Assembly (NCBI GenBank): GCA_963756975.1
Contig: CAVWPS010000002.1
Coordinates: forward strand, 1,488,001 to 1,552,000
Direction of reading: 5' to 3'
Length of the DNA stretch: 64,000 bases
Origin: CAVRQM01 sp963756975
GTDB taxonomy: Bacteria; Pseudomonadota; Alphaproteobacteria; Acetobacterales; Acetobacteraceae
Below, one piece after another: positions 53,002 to 61,956 of this stretch. The position numbers and the translations under genes are program-made. The notes beneath the pieces are model-generated. The model was not told where the DNA came from and did not search any database. It was given only the letters and a program-made list of their open reading frames with translations. The stretch's first letter is position 1; every line of letters begins with the position of its first letter.

Positions 53002-54012
53002 ATGCCGAAAACCCTGCTTCGCGTGTTGGGAGGCGAAGCCGTGTGGCCGCCGCCGATATGGCTGATGCGCCAGGCCGGGCGCTATCTGCCGGAATACCGG
53101 GCCGTTCGCGCGCGGGCCGGCGACTTCATCACGTTGTGCACCACGCCCGAGCTTGCCGCCGACGTCACGCTGCAGCCGGTGCGGCGGTTCGGCATGGATG
53201 CGGCGATCCTGTTCAGCGACATTTTGCTGATCCCGTGGGCGCTCGGGCAGCCGTTGCGGTTCGCCGAGGGCGAGGGTCCGTTGCTCGACCCGATCCGCGA
53301 CCGTGCCGGTCTCGACAGCTTGCGGCCCGAAACCATGCTGGCGCGGCTCGACCCGGTGCTGGAGACGATACGGCTTGTGCGGGCCGATGTGGGGGATGCG
53401 ACCCTGATCGGTTTCGCGGGCGCGCCCTGGACCGTCGCCTGCTACGTGGTCGAGGGTTGTGGCTCGAAGGAGTTCGCGGCCCCGCGCACCATGGCCTACC
53501 GCGACCCGGCCCTGTTCGCGGCCCTGATGGACCGGCTGATCGACGCGACCGTGGCGTTTCTGGCGGCTCAGATCGACGCCGGTGCCGAGGTGGTGATGCT
53601 GTTCGACAGCTGGGCCGGCGTGCTGCCGGCGGCCGGTTTCCGGGCGCACGTGATCGCGCCGACCATCGAGATCGTGCGGCGGCTGCGGGCGCTGCATCCG
53701 GACGTGAAGATCATCGGCTTCCCGCGACTGGCCGGGATGCTGCTCGCGGAATACGCGGCGAAAACCGGCGTCGACGCGGTCGGGCTCGATACTCAGGTCG
53801 ATCCGTCCCGCGTGGAGGGGTGTCCTGTCGTGCAGGGCAATCTCGACCCGCTGGCCTTGCTCGCCGGACATGCCGCGCAACGCGATGCCACCGATACGAT
53901 TCTGGCGGCGGCCCGGGGCAAACCCTGGGTGTTCAACCTCGGGCACGGGATATTGCCAGCCACGCCGCCGGAGCATGTCACCCGCCTCGTCGAACGAGTG
54001 CGTCATGCTTGA
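53002..54012 (+). CDS. hemE: Uroporphyrinogen decarboxylase
   Basis: A 336-aa TIM-barrel enzyme that decarboxylates uroporphyrinogen III to coproporphyrinogen III in heme synthesis. PPIWLMRQAGRYLPEYRAVRA is the N-terminal signature with catalytic arginines. AAILFSDILLIPWALG holds the conserved Asp. LIGFAGAPWTVACYVVEGCGSKEF, EVVMLFDSWAGVLPA and NLDPLALL, VFNLGHGILPATPPEHV close the protein. Length and blocks are normal. ATG 53002 follows an AAGAAGG ribosome site. It leads hemE-hemH-HAD-hemJ, with hemH 30 nt on. Confidence 0.95.
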   Translation: MPKTLLRVLGGEAVWPPPIWLMRQAGRYLPEYRAVRARAGDFITLCTTPELAADVTLQPVRRFGMDAAILFSDILLIPWALGQPLRFAEGEGPLLDPIRDRAGLDSLRPETMLARLDPVLETIRLVRADVGDATLIGFAGAPWTVACYVVEGCGSKEFAAPRTMAYRDPALFAALMDRLIDATVAFLAAQIDAGAEVVMLFDSWAGVLPAAGFRAHVIAPTIEIVRRLRALHPDVKIIGFPRLAGMLLAEYAAKTGVDAVGLDTQVDPSRVEGCPVVQGNLDPLALLAGHAAQRDATDTILAAARGKPWVFNLGHGILPATPPEHVTRLVERVRHA

Positions 54013-54042
54013 CCGCCACGGCGACCCGGCCATCTTTGTTCG

Positions 54043-55155
54043 ATGAGCAAACCCCGCGTCGCCATCGTGCTGTTCAATCTCGGCGGCCCGGACCGGCCGG
54101 CGGCGATCAAGCCGTTCCTCGTCAACCTGTTCAGCGATCCCGCGATCCTGCGCGTGCCGTTCTTCGTGCGCCCGTTGCTCGCCCGGCTGATCGCGACGGT
54201 GCGTCTGAAGCCGGCGACGGCGAACTACGCGATCCTCGGCGGCCGCTCGCCGCTGCTGGAACTGACGGAGGCGCAGGCCCGTGCGGTCGAGGCGGAGCTG
54301 CCCGAGCTGGACGCCAAGTGCTTTATAGCGATGCGCTACTGGCACCCGTTCAGCGACGCGGCGGTGAAGGCGGTCAAGGCGTGGAAGCCGGACGAGGTGG
54401 TGCTGTTGCCGCTCTATCCCCAGTATTCGACCACGACGACCGGCAGCAGCCTGACCGCGTGGCGGGAAGCGGCGGCGAAGCTCGGCCTGGTCACGAAAAC
54501 CACGGCTTTGTGCTGCTATCACTCGGACCCCGCCTTCGTGGCCGCCACGGCGGCGGCGGTCGGCACCGCTTACCGTGACGCGAAGGCCGGGCTGCCGGCG
54601 GGGACTGAATTGCGGATCCTGTTCTCGGCGCACGGCCTGCCCGAGAGCATCGTTCGCGCCGGTGACCCGTACCAGTTCCAGATCGAGCGGACGGTGGCCG
54701 GCGTGATCGACCACATGGCGATCGAAAACCTCGACAGCATGGTCTGCTTCCAGTCGCGCGCGACGCCGCAGAAATGGATCGGGCCGTCGACCGAGGATGC
54801 GATCGAACAGGCGGGCCGGGACGGTGTGGCGGTTCTGGTGGTGCCGATCGCCTTCGTCTCGGAGCATTCCGAGACGCTGGTGGAACTCGACGTCGAGTAT
54901 CGCGAGTTCGCCGAGAAGCACGGCGTCCACCATTATTTCCGTGTGCCCACGCAGGGCACCCGGGGCGACTTCATCGCCGCCCTGGCCGATCTGGTGCGCG
55001 GCACGCGGGCGCGCGGGCCGGGGCTGCACTCGTTCAGGGGACGCCGGACCTGCCCGGCCGCCCACAAGGATTGCCCGCACGCCCGCGCCGGCGCCGCACC
55101 GCCGGTGGCCGACATCGCCGCCACTCAACCCGCACGTGAAACGGTCGACGCATGA
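54043..55155 (+). CDS. hemH: Ferrochelatase with short Cys-containing C-terminal tail
   Basis: A 370-aa enzyme that inserts Fe2+ into protoporphyrin IX. VAIVLFNLGGPDRPAAIKPFLVNLFSDPAIL is the opening. MRYWHPFSDAAV, LLPLYPQYSTTTTGS, ILFSAHGLPESIV with the catalytic His, and VPIAFVSEHSETLVELDVEY with the catalytic Glu follow. After the core a tail of about 35 residues contains TCPAAHKDCPH, two Cys and two His. Some bacterial ferrochelatases carry a [2Fe-2S] cluster on cysteines. Only part of that set is evident here. Confidence 0.93.
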   Translation: MSKPRVAIVLFNLGGPDRPAAIKPFLVNLFSDPAILRVPFFVRPLLARLIATVRLKPATANYAILGGRSPLLELTEAQARAVEAELPELDAKCFIAMRYWHPFSDAAVKAVKAWKPDEVVLLPLYPQYSTTTTGSSLTAWREAAAKLGLVTKTTALCCYHSDPAFVAATAAAVGTAYRDAKAGLPAGTELRILFSAHGLPESIVRAGDPYQFQIERTVAGVIDHMAIENLDSMVCFQSRATPQKWIGPSTEDAIEQAGRDGVAVLVVPIAFVSEHSETLVELDVEYREFAEKHGVHHYFRVPTQGTRGDFIAALADLVRGTRARGPGLHSFRGRRTCPAAHKDCPHARAGAAPPVADIAATQPARETVDA

Positions 55156-55165
55156 TGGTGCACCA

Positions 55166-55861
55166 GTGACGCCGGCCGAGCTCATGGCGTCACGCCGGAC
55201 ACCGTTCGGCATGGTGATCTTCGATTGCGACGGGGTGCTGATCGACAGCGAGACATTGTCCAACCGCATCGTCGCCGAGGAGGTCTCGGCACTCGGCTGG
55301 CCGATGACCACCGACGAGGCGACCGACGCCTTCATGGGCACCACGATCGAGGCGATCGAGACGAAGGTGCGCGCCCGGGTCGGGCCGTTGCCCGCGGATT
55401 GGCGGGCCCGGCTGATGACCAGGATCGTCGCCGTGATGGCGGCCGAGGTCGAGCCCGTGCCCGGCGCCATCGAGGCATTGCGCGCGCTGAACCGCCTGGG
55501 CGTCCCGTGGCGCGTCGCGTCCAATTCGTCGCACCCCGAGCTGCATGCCAAATTCGCGCGGATGGACTGGCTCGACATGGTCGCGGGCCGGGTGCACAGC
55601 CACACCGACGTGCGAACCGGCAAGCCGGCGCCCGATCTGTTCCTGCACGCCGCCGCGCAGGAGGGTGTCGCACCCGCCGATTGCCTGGTGATCGAAGACT
55701 CCGTGGCCGGTGCGACCGCCGCCCGGGCCGCCGGGATGGCGTGCCTCGGGCTCGACCGGCACGGCGACGGGGCGGCGCTCGCGGCCTGCGGGGCGGCGGT
55801 GTTTCACGACATGAGGGAGCTGGGCGGATTGATCGCGCTGGCGCAGAAGGTGGCGGCATGA
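55166..55861 (+). CDS. HAD-superfamily phosphatase (beta-phosphoglucomutase-like)
   Basis: A 231-aa HAD hydrolase. Motif I is VIFDCDGVLIDSETL with the nucleophilic Asp, motif II VASNSSHPE, motif III in the conserved Lys of RTGKPAPDLF, and motif IV IEDSVAGATAA. The cap is the small helical type of subfamily I. It resembles phosphoglycolate phosphatase or YniC/YqaB-type enzymes. The substrate is unknown. GTG 55166 and ATG 55184 are both possible starts; neither has a strong ribosome site. It lies between hemH and hemJ and overlaps hemJ by 4 bp, an unusual position in a heme operon. Confidence 0.82.
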   Translation: MTPAELMASRRTPFGMVIFDCDGVLIDSETLSNRIVAEEVSALGWPMTTDEATDAFMGTTIEAIETKVRARVGPLPADWRARLMTRIVAVMAAEVEPVPGAIEALRALNRLGVPWRVASNSSHPELHAKFARMDWLDMVAGRVHSHTDVRTGKPAPDLFLHAAAQEGVAPADCLVIEDSVAGATAARAAGMACLGLDRHGDGAALAACGAAVFHDMRELGGLIALAQKVAA

Positions 55862-56310
55862 CGATCGACGCGCTCGGGCCATACCTGCTGTGGGAGAAGT
55901 CGTTTCACGTCATCGCGGTGATCGCGTGGATGGCCGGGCTGCTCTATCTGCCGCGCCTGTTCGTCTACCATTGCCAAACGGTGCGCGGCTCGGCCGAGAG
56001 CGAGCGGTTCAAGGTGATGGAGGGCAAGCTCTATTCCGGCATCGTAATTCCGGCGATGCTGTTCGCCTTCCTGTTCGGGATCTTGCTCATTCTGACGCCC
56101 GGCGCGGTCGATTGGCATGCCGGCTGGTGGCACACCAAACTGCTGTTCGTATTGCTGATGGCTGCGTTCACGGGCATCGCGGGCGGCTGGCGGCGCAAGT
56201 TCCGCGAAGACCGGAACGTGAAATCCGATCGCTATTACCGGTTCGCGAATGAAATCCCGGCCGTGTTCATGGTCATCATCGTCATCATGGCCATCGCCCA
56301 GCCGTTCTGA
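55858..56310 (+). CDS. hemJ: Protoporphyrinogen IX oxidase HemJ
   Basis: A 150-aa membrane protein with four or five helices that converts protoporphyrinogen IX to protoporphyrin IX in bacteria lacking HemG and HemY. LLWEKSFHVIAVIAWMAGLLYLPRLFVYH holds the conserved His and the AWMAG-LYLPRLFVYH signature. SERFKVMEGKLYSGIVIPAM and GWWHTKLLFVLLMAAFTG, RYYRFANEIPAVFMV follow. ATG 55858 overlaps the HAD gene stop. With hemE and hemH it makes this a heme-biosynthesis operon next to the proposed origin. Confidence 0.93.
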   Translation: MTIDALGPYLLWEKSFHVIAVIAWMAGLLYLPRLFVYHCQTVRGSAESERFKVMEGKLYSGIVIPAMLFAFLFGILLILTPGAVDWHAGWWHTKLLFVLLMAAFTGIAGGWRRKFREDRNVKSDRYYRFANEIPAVFMVIIVIMAIAQPF

Positions 56311-56497
56311 CGGTTTTTCTTGACGTTACGACTTGTGCTGGTTACGTGACGTCCTGTCGGCGTGTGCAGGGGCTCCTGTGCATACCGGGGTCGAGCCGCC
56401 CGGCTCATCGTGATCGGTCTTCGATCGCGTTCGGCGCTCCCGCCGGTCCCCATCGACGCTTCTCCTCCTGACCATCGCGACCACATTCGGGGCTTCC
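56311..56497 (+). promoter_or_regulatory. Leader and probable promoter region of rho
   Basis: The 187-bp gap upstream of rho. A -35-like TTGACG at 56320-56325 is followed by a weak -10-like TTACGT at 56342-56347. GAGCC-GCCC-GGCTC (56393-56406) forms a perfect 5-bp hairpin. The long leader fits the known autoregulation of rho through its own untranslated region, as in E. coli, but the elements here are only weakly supported. Confidence 0.35.
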
Positions 56498-57775
56498 ATG
56501 CACCTCGCCGAACTCAAGGCAAAAACTCCCGCGGACCTGCTCAGCTTCGCGGAATCCCTATCGATCGAAAACGCGTCGAGCCTGCGAAAGCAGGAGATGA
56601 TGTTCGCGATCCTCAAAAACCTCGCCGAAAACGAACAGGCGATCCACGGCGAGGGCACGCTCGAAATCCTCCCCGACGGGTTCGGCTATCTGCGCTCGGC
56701 GCAGTCGAACTACCTGCCCGGCCCTGACGACATTTATATCAGCCCGAGCCAGGTGCGCCGCTTCGCGCTTAGGACCGGCGACAGCGTCGAGGGCCAGATC
56801 CGCGCACCGAAGGACGGCGAGCGCTACTTCGCCATGCTGAAGGTGAACACGATCAACTTCGAGGCGCCGGACGCGGTCAAGCACCGGACCAACTTCGACA
56901 ACCTGACGCCGCTCTATCCCGACCAGCGCCTAAAGCTCGAGATCGAGTATTCGGAGCCGCCGGCGAAGGGTCAGCCGCCGCGCGACATGACGCCGCGGAT
57001 CGTCGATCTGGTGGCCCCGATCGGCAAGGGTCAGCGCGCCCTGATCGTCGCCCCGCCGCGCACCGGCAAGACGATGATGCTGCAGTCGATCGCGAAATCG
57101 ATCAGCACCAACCACCCGGAAGCGTTCCTGCTGGTGCTGCTCATCGACGAGCGGCCGGAGGAAGTGACCGACATGGCCCGCACGGTGAAGGGCGAGGTCG
57201 TCGCGTCGACCTTCGACGAGCCGGCGACGCGCCACGTCCAGGTCACCGAGATGGTGCTCGAGAAGGCGAAACGGCTGGTCGAGCACAAGCGCGACGTGGT
57301 GATCCTGCTCGACAGCATCACGAGGCTCGCGCGCGCCTACAACACGGTCGTGCCGTCGTCGGGCAAGGTCCTGACCGGCGGTGTCGACGCGAACGCGCTG
57401 CAGCGGCCGAAGCGGTTCTTCGGTGCGGCCCGAAACATCGAGGAAGGCGGCTCGCTGACGATCATCGCGACCGCGCTGATCGATACCGGCAGCCGCATGG
57501 ACGAGGTGATCTTCGAGGAGTTCAAGGGCACGGGTAACAGCGAGCTCATCCTCGACCGCAAGCTGTCCGACAAGCGGACCTTCCCGGCGATCGACATTAC
57601 GAAAAGCGGCACCCGCAAGGAGGAGCTGCTGGTGGATCGTGGGACGCTCTCGAAGATGTGGGTGCTGCGCCGGATCCTGAACCCGATGGGGACGATGGAT
57701 TCGATCGACTTCCTGATCGACAAGCTGAAATACAGCAAATCGAACCAGGATTTCTTCGACGCGATGAACACCTAG
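56498..57775 (+). CDS. rho: Transcription termination factor Rho
   Basis: A 425-aa hexameric RNA helicase. The N-terminal helical part (MHLAELKAKTPADLLSFAESL) is followed by the RNA-binding cold-shock-like domain (GTLEILPDGFGYLRSAQSNYLPGPDDIYISPSQVRRFALRTGD). Walker A APPRTGKT lies at 185-192, with LLVLLIDERPEEVTDM, VVILLDSITRLARAYNTV (Walker B), and the Q/R-loop GGVDANALQRPKRFFGAARNIEEGGSLTI. No long insert is present. Length is standard. It is followed 7 nt later by a GlcD-type oxidase gene, and the usual mnmE neighbour is absent. Confidence 0.96.
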   Translation: MHLAELKAKTPADLLSFAESLSIENASSLRKQEMMFAILKNLAENEQAIHGEGTLEILPDGFGYLRSAQSNYLPGPDDIYISPSQVRRFALRTGDSVEGQIRAPKDGERYFAMLKVNTINFEAPDAVKHRTNFDNLTPLYPDQRLKLEIEYSEPPAKGQPPRDMTPRIVDLVAPIGKGQRALIVAPPRTGKTMMLQSIAKSISTNHPEAFLLVLLIDERPEEVTDMARTVKGEVVASTFDEPATRHVQVTEMVLEKAKRLVEHKRDVVILLDSITRLARAYNTVVPSSGKVLTGGVDANALQRPKRFFGAARNIEEGGSLTIIATALIDTGSRMDEVIFEEFKGTGNSELILDRKLSDKRTFPAIDITKSGTRKEELLVDRGTLSKMWVLRRILNPMGTMDSIDFLIDKLKYSKSNQDFFDAMNT

Positions 57776-57782
57776 TCCCGCG

Positions 57783-59189
57783 ATGGATGTGGCGGCGCTG
57801 CTGCGCCCCATCGTCGGCGAGCGCGGCCTGCTGACGTCCGCCGCCGACATGGCGGGATATGTCACGGACTGGCGCGGCCTGTATCATGGTCGTGCCGCCG
57901 GAGTGATCCGGCCCGCCGACACGGCCGAACTTGCATCGGTCGTGGCGGCGTGTGCCGAAGCCGGCATCGCTATGGTTCCCCAGGGCGGCAACACGTCGAT
58001 GGTCGGGGGGGCCACGCCGAGTGACGATGGCGTGCAGGTGGTCATCTCGACCTCCCGAATGACGCGCATCCGCGACATCGACCCGCTCGGCATGACGATG
58101 ACGATCGAGGCCGGGGTCACGCTGAAGGCGGCTCAGGATGCGGCGCGCGCGGCCGGCTGCATGTTGCCGCTGTCGATCTCGTCCGAGGGCAGCTCGCAGA
58201 TCGGCGGCGTGCTCGCGACCAATGCGGGCGGCAACAACACCGTGCGGCACGGCAACGCGCGCGACCTGGTGCTGGGCCTGGAAGTCGTGATGCCGGACGG
58301 GCGCGTGTGGAACGGGCTGCGGCGGCTGCGCAAGGACAACACCGGCTACGCGCTGCGCCATCTGTTCGTCGGCAGCGAGGGCACGCTCGGGATTATCTCC
58401 GCTGCCGTGCTGCGGCTGGTTCCAGCCCCGCGCGAGGTGGCCGTCGCACTCTGCGCGCTGCCGAGCGTCGACGCGGCGCTGAACCTGTTTACCCTCGCGC
58501 GGGCCGCCGATTCCGGGGCGCTGCAGGCGTTCGAATACATGTCGGGCGCGTCGATGGGGCTGGTCACGTCGCTGATCGACGGTGCGACGCTGCCGCTCGC
58601 CGAGCCGGCCCCGCATTACGCGCTGCTGGAATTCTCCGCCGCCCGCGACAATGCCGGGCTGCGCGCGATGCTGGAGACCGTGCTGGAGGCGGCACTGGAG
58701 TCGGGCGACGTGCTCGACGCCGTGCTGGCCGAGAGCGAGGCGCAGCGGCTGGCCCTCTGGCGGCTGCGGGAGGAGCACTCCGAGGCGCAAAAGCGCGCCG
58801 GGGCGAGCGTCAAGAACGACGTGTCGGTGCCGATCTCGCGCATTCCCGAATTGCTGACGCGTGCCGCCGCCGCGTGCGAAACGGTGGTCCCGGGCGTGAT
58901 AATTGCCCCGTTCGGGCATATCGGCGACGGCAACATCCATCTGAACCTCGTCCAGCCCGCCGGGGCCGATGCGGCCGGCTTCCTCGCGCAAGGCCACGCG
59001 CTGATGGATGCGGTGACCGCGATCGTGCTCGATCTCGACGGCTCGTTCTCGGCCGAGCACGGGATCGGGCGGCTCAAGGCCGGCATGTTGCGGGAGTGGC
59101 GGGGCGGGGTCGAGCTGGACACGATGCGCGCGATCAAGACGGCACTCGACCCGCGCGGCCTGATGAACCCCGGAACGCTGTTCGAGTGA
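57783..59189 (+). CDS. FAD-linked 2-hydroxyacid dehydrogenase (GlcD/D2HGDH-like)
   Basis: A 468-aa flavoprotein. VPQGGNTSMVGGATPSDDGVQVVISTSRMTRI is the FAD-binding PCMH domain block. MLPLSISSEGSSQIGGVLATNAGGNNTVRHGNARDLVLGLEVVMPDGR and LFVGSEGTLGIISAAVLRLVP follow, both characteristic. The C-terminal domain has APFGHIGDGNIHLNL with the metal His residues and GSFSAEHGIGRLKAGML. It probably oxidises D-2-hydroxyglutarate or D-lactate and passes electrons to the ETF or quinone system. It starts 7 nt after rho, and its stop overlaps the following GTG. Confidence 0.88.
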   Translation: MDVAALLRPIVGERGLLTSAADMAGYVTDWRGLYHGRAAGVIRPADTAELASVVAACAEAGIAMVPQGGNTSMVGGATPSDDGVQVVISTSRMTRIRDIDPLGMTMTIEAGVTLKAAQDAARAAGCMLPLSISSEGSSQIGGVLATNAGGNNTVRHGNARDLVLGLEVVMPDGRVWNGLRRLRKDNTGYALRHLFVGSEGTLGIISAAVLRLVPAPREVAVALCALPSVDAALNLFTLARAADSGALQAFEYMSGASMGLVTSLIDGATLPLAEPAPHYALLEFSAARDNAGLRAMLETVLEAALESGDVLDAVLAESEAQRLALWRLREEHSEAQKRAGASVKNDVSVPISRIPELLTRAAAACETVVPGVIIAPFGHIGDGNIHLNLVQPAGADAAGFLAQGHALMDAVTAIVLDLDGSFSAEHGIGRLKAGMLREWRGGVELDTMRAIKTALDPRGLMNPGTLFE

Positions 59190-60779
59190 GGCGATCGCTG
59201 GAGTGGATTGCTCCGGCGGCGCTTTTGGCCGTGGTGACCGCGCTGTTCCTCGCCCGCGCGAATGCCGGGATCGGTCAGATGGCGTTCGGCGACGAGAGCG
59301 GACACCTGATCGGGGCGCACGCGATCGCCGCCGGGGACCGCCTGTATCGCGATTTCATCGACGCGCACGGTCCGGTCGCGTTCATCGTGCCGTGGCTTTA
59401 CGTGCTGCTGTTCGGCTGGGACCACGCGAACGGCGTGCGCTGGACGATGGTGGTGCTCGCGGCATTGGCGGCGCTGGCCGTCGCGGCGTCGCCGGTGTCG
59501 AGGGGAAAGCCGGCGGCTGCGTGGGCGGCGGCCGTGTTCGTGGGCGCTCTCGCGTCGGTCTGGACGGTGCAGGGGCTGTCGCTCGTCAGCTATCACACGA
59601 TGGCGGGCTGCTTCGCGGCCGTGATCCTGGCGTCGTTCACGCTGCCGGCGGTGATCGGGACGATACCCTCGGGCAAGGACGCCGCTGCGGCGGGAGCCTG
59701 CTCGCTGCTATGCTGTGCCACCGCCTACCCGCTGGTGCCGAGTGTCGTCGTGCTCCTGATCGCGGGGCTGCTGCCGCTCGGGCCGGAACGGCGGCGGCTC
59801 GGTCTCGCGTGGGCGGCCGGGTTCGCGTGCGCCGGGGCGGCGGTGCTGATCTGGATGCTGATCCACGGCGATCTGGTCGGCTACGTCGTGTTCCACTTCC
59901 TCTCGATGCAGGCCAACTACGCCCGCTATGCGCCGGCTACGGTTTCAGGATTTTTCGCGAGCATGGTCCCGTCGTTGCGGGCCGGGGCGCTGGTTCACTC
60001 GCTGGCGATCCTCGCCACCGTTTCCGGTGCCGTCGCGATCGCCGCGATCATGCCGGACCGGCGCTGGCCGAGGATGGTCGCCCTGGTGTTGGCGGTCGGC
60101 GGCGTGCTGCTGCTCGACGCGCGCGGCCTGGTCGGATTTCAGGACGGCACGTTCGTCGTGGCCGCCTTCGCCCTTGTGGCGCTGGCGCTCGGACCCTTGC
60201 TCGGCCGGTCCGCGCCGGTATTCGGCGTGATTGTCGTCGGATGCGGGCTGATCGCGGTCGAGGCCGTGACGCGTCAGCGCGGTCGACACGCCGTGGGGAC
60301 GCACCCGCGCCGAGATCCTCGCGTCCGCCGCGACGGATCTGAACGTCACGCCACACGTGCCCGAAGTGGCCCAGATGCGCGACGCGCTGGATCCGGGCGA
60401 GCGTATGATGGCGCTCGTCTACAGCCCGACGGTGTTCCTCAGCGCGGGCTTACTTCCCGTCCGGCAATTTCATGAATACCTGCCGTGGGAGGCCGACTAC
60501 GCCCGCCATCCCATCTTCGGCCGCGCGCGCGACCTGTGCGCGACGCTGGCGGCGGCCCCGCCCCCGGTGATCTGGTACGATGGCTGGGTGGTGTGGGATC
60601 GCTACCGGCCGGAATCGTTCATCCCATGTCTGCCCGCCATCCTGGCCGGCCGCTATGCGCGCGATGCCTACGACGGAGCGGTGTTCATCCGGCTCGACAG
60701 GGTCGCGCGGGCACGTCCGGGCGGTTTCGTCCCCGCATCAACCGCTCCGGAAGTTGGCCCGCGTTCCACGCCCGGCTAG
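59186..60779 (+). CDS. GT-C-like polytopic membrane protein, split by one extra base
   Basis: About 530 aa after correction. GTG 59186 overlaps the previous stop (GTGA). Ten or so helices follow; the first loop has AFGDESGHLIGAHAIAAGDRLYRDFIDAHGPV, where acidic Asp-Glu after TM1 and the D-x-HGP region resemble lipid-linked GT-C glycosyltransferases of the GT39/ArnT plan. The C-terminal periplasmic part (MALVYSPTVFLSAGLLPVRQF, YDGWVVWDRYRPESFIPCLP) is in another frame because of an extra C at 60278. It precedes lptF by 1-31 nt. It is a candidate surface-glycan transferase. The acceptor is unknown. Confidence 0.68.
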
Positions 60780-60810
60780 GATGGCAAACCCGTCCGGAGT
60801 TCCGTTCACG

Positions 60811-61956
60811 ATGCGGCCGTCCCGCACCTCGCCGAGCCGTATCGATCGCTACATCGGCCAGCAATTGCTGATCGCGCTGATCGCCGTCACCGGTGGTCTG
60901 GTCGCGCTGATCTGGCTTACGCAATCGTTGCGATTCGTCGAGCTCGTTGTCAACCGGGGCCTGTCGCTGCGGGTGTTCCTCCAACTGACCGGGCTGCTGA
61001 TCCCCAATTTCGTGCTGGTGATCCTGCCGATCACCACGTTCGTCGTCGTTCAGTTCGTCTATCAGCGGCTCGCCGGCGATCGCGAGTTGACGGTGATGCG
61101 CGCGGCCGGCCTGTCGACCTGGGCGTTGGCACGGCCGGCCCTGGCGGTCGCGGGCGGGGCCACCGTGGTCGCCTTCGTCCTAAGCCTGGTCATCGTGCCG
61201 AACAGCAACGCCGCGTTCCGGCAGTTTCAGTTCGAAATCCGCAACCGGGTCGCGGCCTTCCTGCTGCAGGACGGCGTGTTTACCCCGGTGTCCGACGATC
61301 TGATGGTGTACGTCCGATCCCGCGACACCGACGGGACGCTGCACGGGATCATGGTCGACGACAACCGGCAGAAGGACGCGCACGCCACGATCCTGGCCGC
61401 GTCAGGCCGCCTGATCCCCGGCGACGGCGCGCCGCAGGTCGTGCTGTACGACGGCAGCCGGCAGGAGATCGACCGGCAGACCGGACGGCTCGATATGCTG
61501 ACGTTCGAGACGAACTCGATCGTCCTGGCCGGCTCGGCGCACGACAACTCGCAGCGGTTCCGGGACGCGACCGAGATGTCGTTCGGCGAGCTGGTCGATC
61601 CGCCGCCGGGGCTGGTGGCCGACCGGGATCGTCCGCGTCTGCTGGTCGAGGCGAACAAGCGACTGAGCGGGCCGCTGGAGGTGTTGACGTTCACCTTCGT
61701 GGCGCTCGTCGCGGGACTGCGCGGCGCGTTTCAGCGCCATGGCAACGTGCTCCGGCCATTGGCGGCGGTGGCGACCGTGGTCGGGCTGCTGGCGCTCGGG
61801 CTGGCGATCAACAACCTCGCCGGCCGGGTCCCCGCGCTGACGCCGCTGATCTGGCTGCAGCCGCTGGTCCCCGCCGCGATCGCCATCTGGCTGCTGTCGG
61901 AGCGCCCGGCCCGGCCGGTCCGGACGACTGGCGCGCTGGCCGGAGGCGCCGGATGA
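60811..61956 (+). CDS. lptF: LPS export permease subunit LptF
   Basis: A 381-aa inner-membrane subunit of the LptB2FGC exporter that extracts LPS. IDRYIGQQLLIALIAVTGGLVALIWLTQSLRFVELV forms the TM1-2 opening. FVLVILPITTFVVVQFVYQRLAGDRELTVMRAAGLSTWAL is the coupling-helix signature (EL-VMRAAGLS). A periplasmic beta-jellyroll (about 150-270) and three C-terminal helices follow. ATG 60811 has GGAG at 12 nt. ATG 60781, directly after the upstream stop, would add ten residues. Its stop overlaps the lptG ATG. Confidence 0.92.
   Translation: MRPSRTSPSRIDRYIGQQLLIALIAVTGGLVALIWLTQSLRFVELVVNRGLSLRVFLQLTGLLIPNFVLVILPITTFVVVQFVYQRLAGDRELTVMRAAGLSTWALARPALAVAGGATVVAFVLSLVIVPNSNAAFRQFQFEIRNRVAAFLLQDGVFTPVSDDLMVYVRSRDTDGTLHGIMVDDNRQKDAHATILAASGRLIPGDGAPQVVLYDGSRQEIDRQTGRLDMLTFETNSIVLAGSAHDNSQRFRDATEMSFGELVDPPPGLVADRDRPRLLVEANKRLSGPLEVLTFTFVALVAGLRGAFQRHGNVLRPLAAVATVVGLLALGLAINNLAGRVPALTPLIWLQPLVPAAIAIWLLSERPARPVRTTGALAGGAG

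Noticed and set aside
56300..56318. CCGT-TCTG-ACGG-TTTTT as an intrinsic terminator after hemJ
   Set aside because: The stem is only 4 bp and includes coding bases. It could help but is too weak to call.
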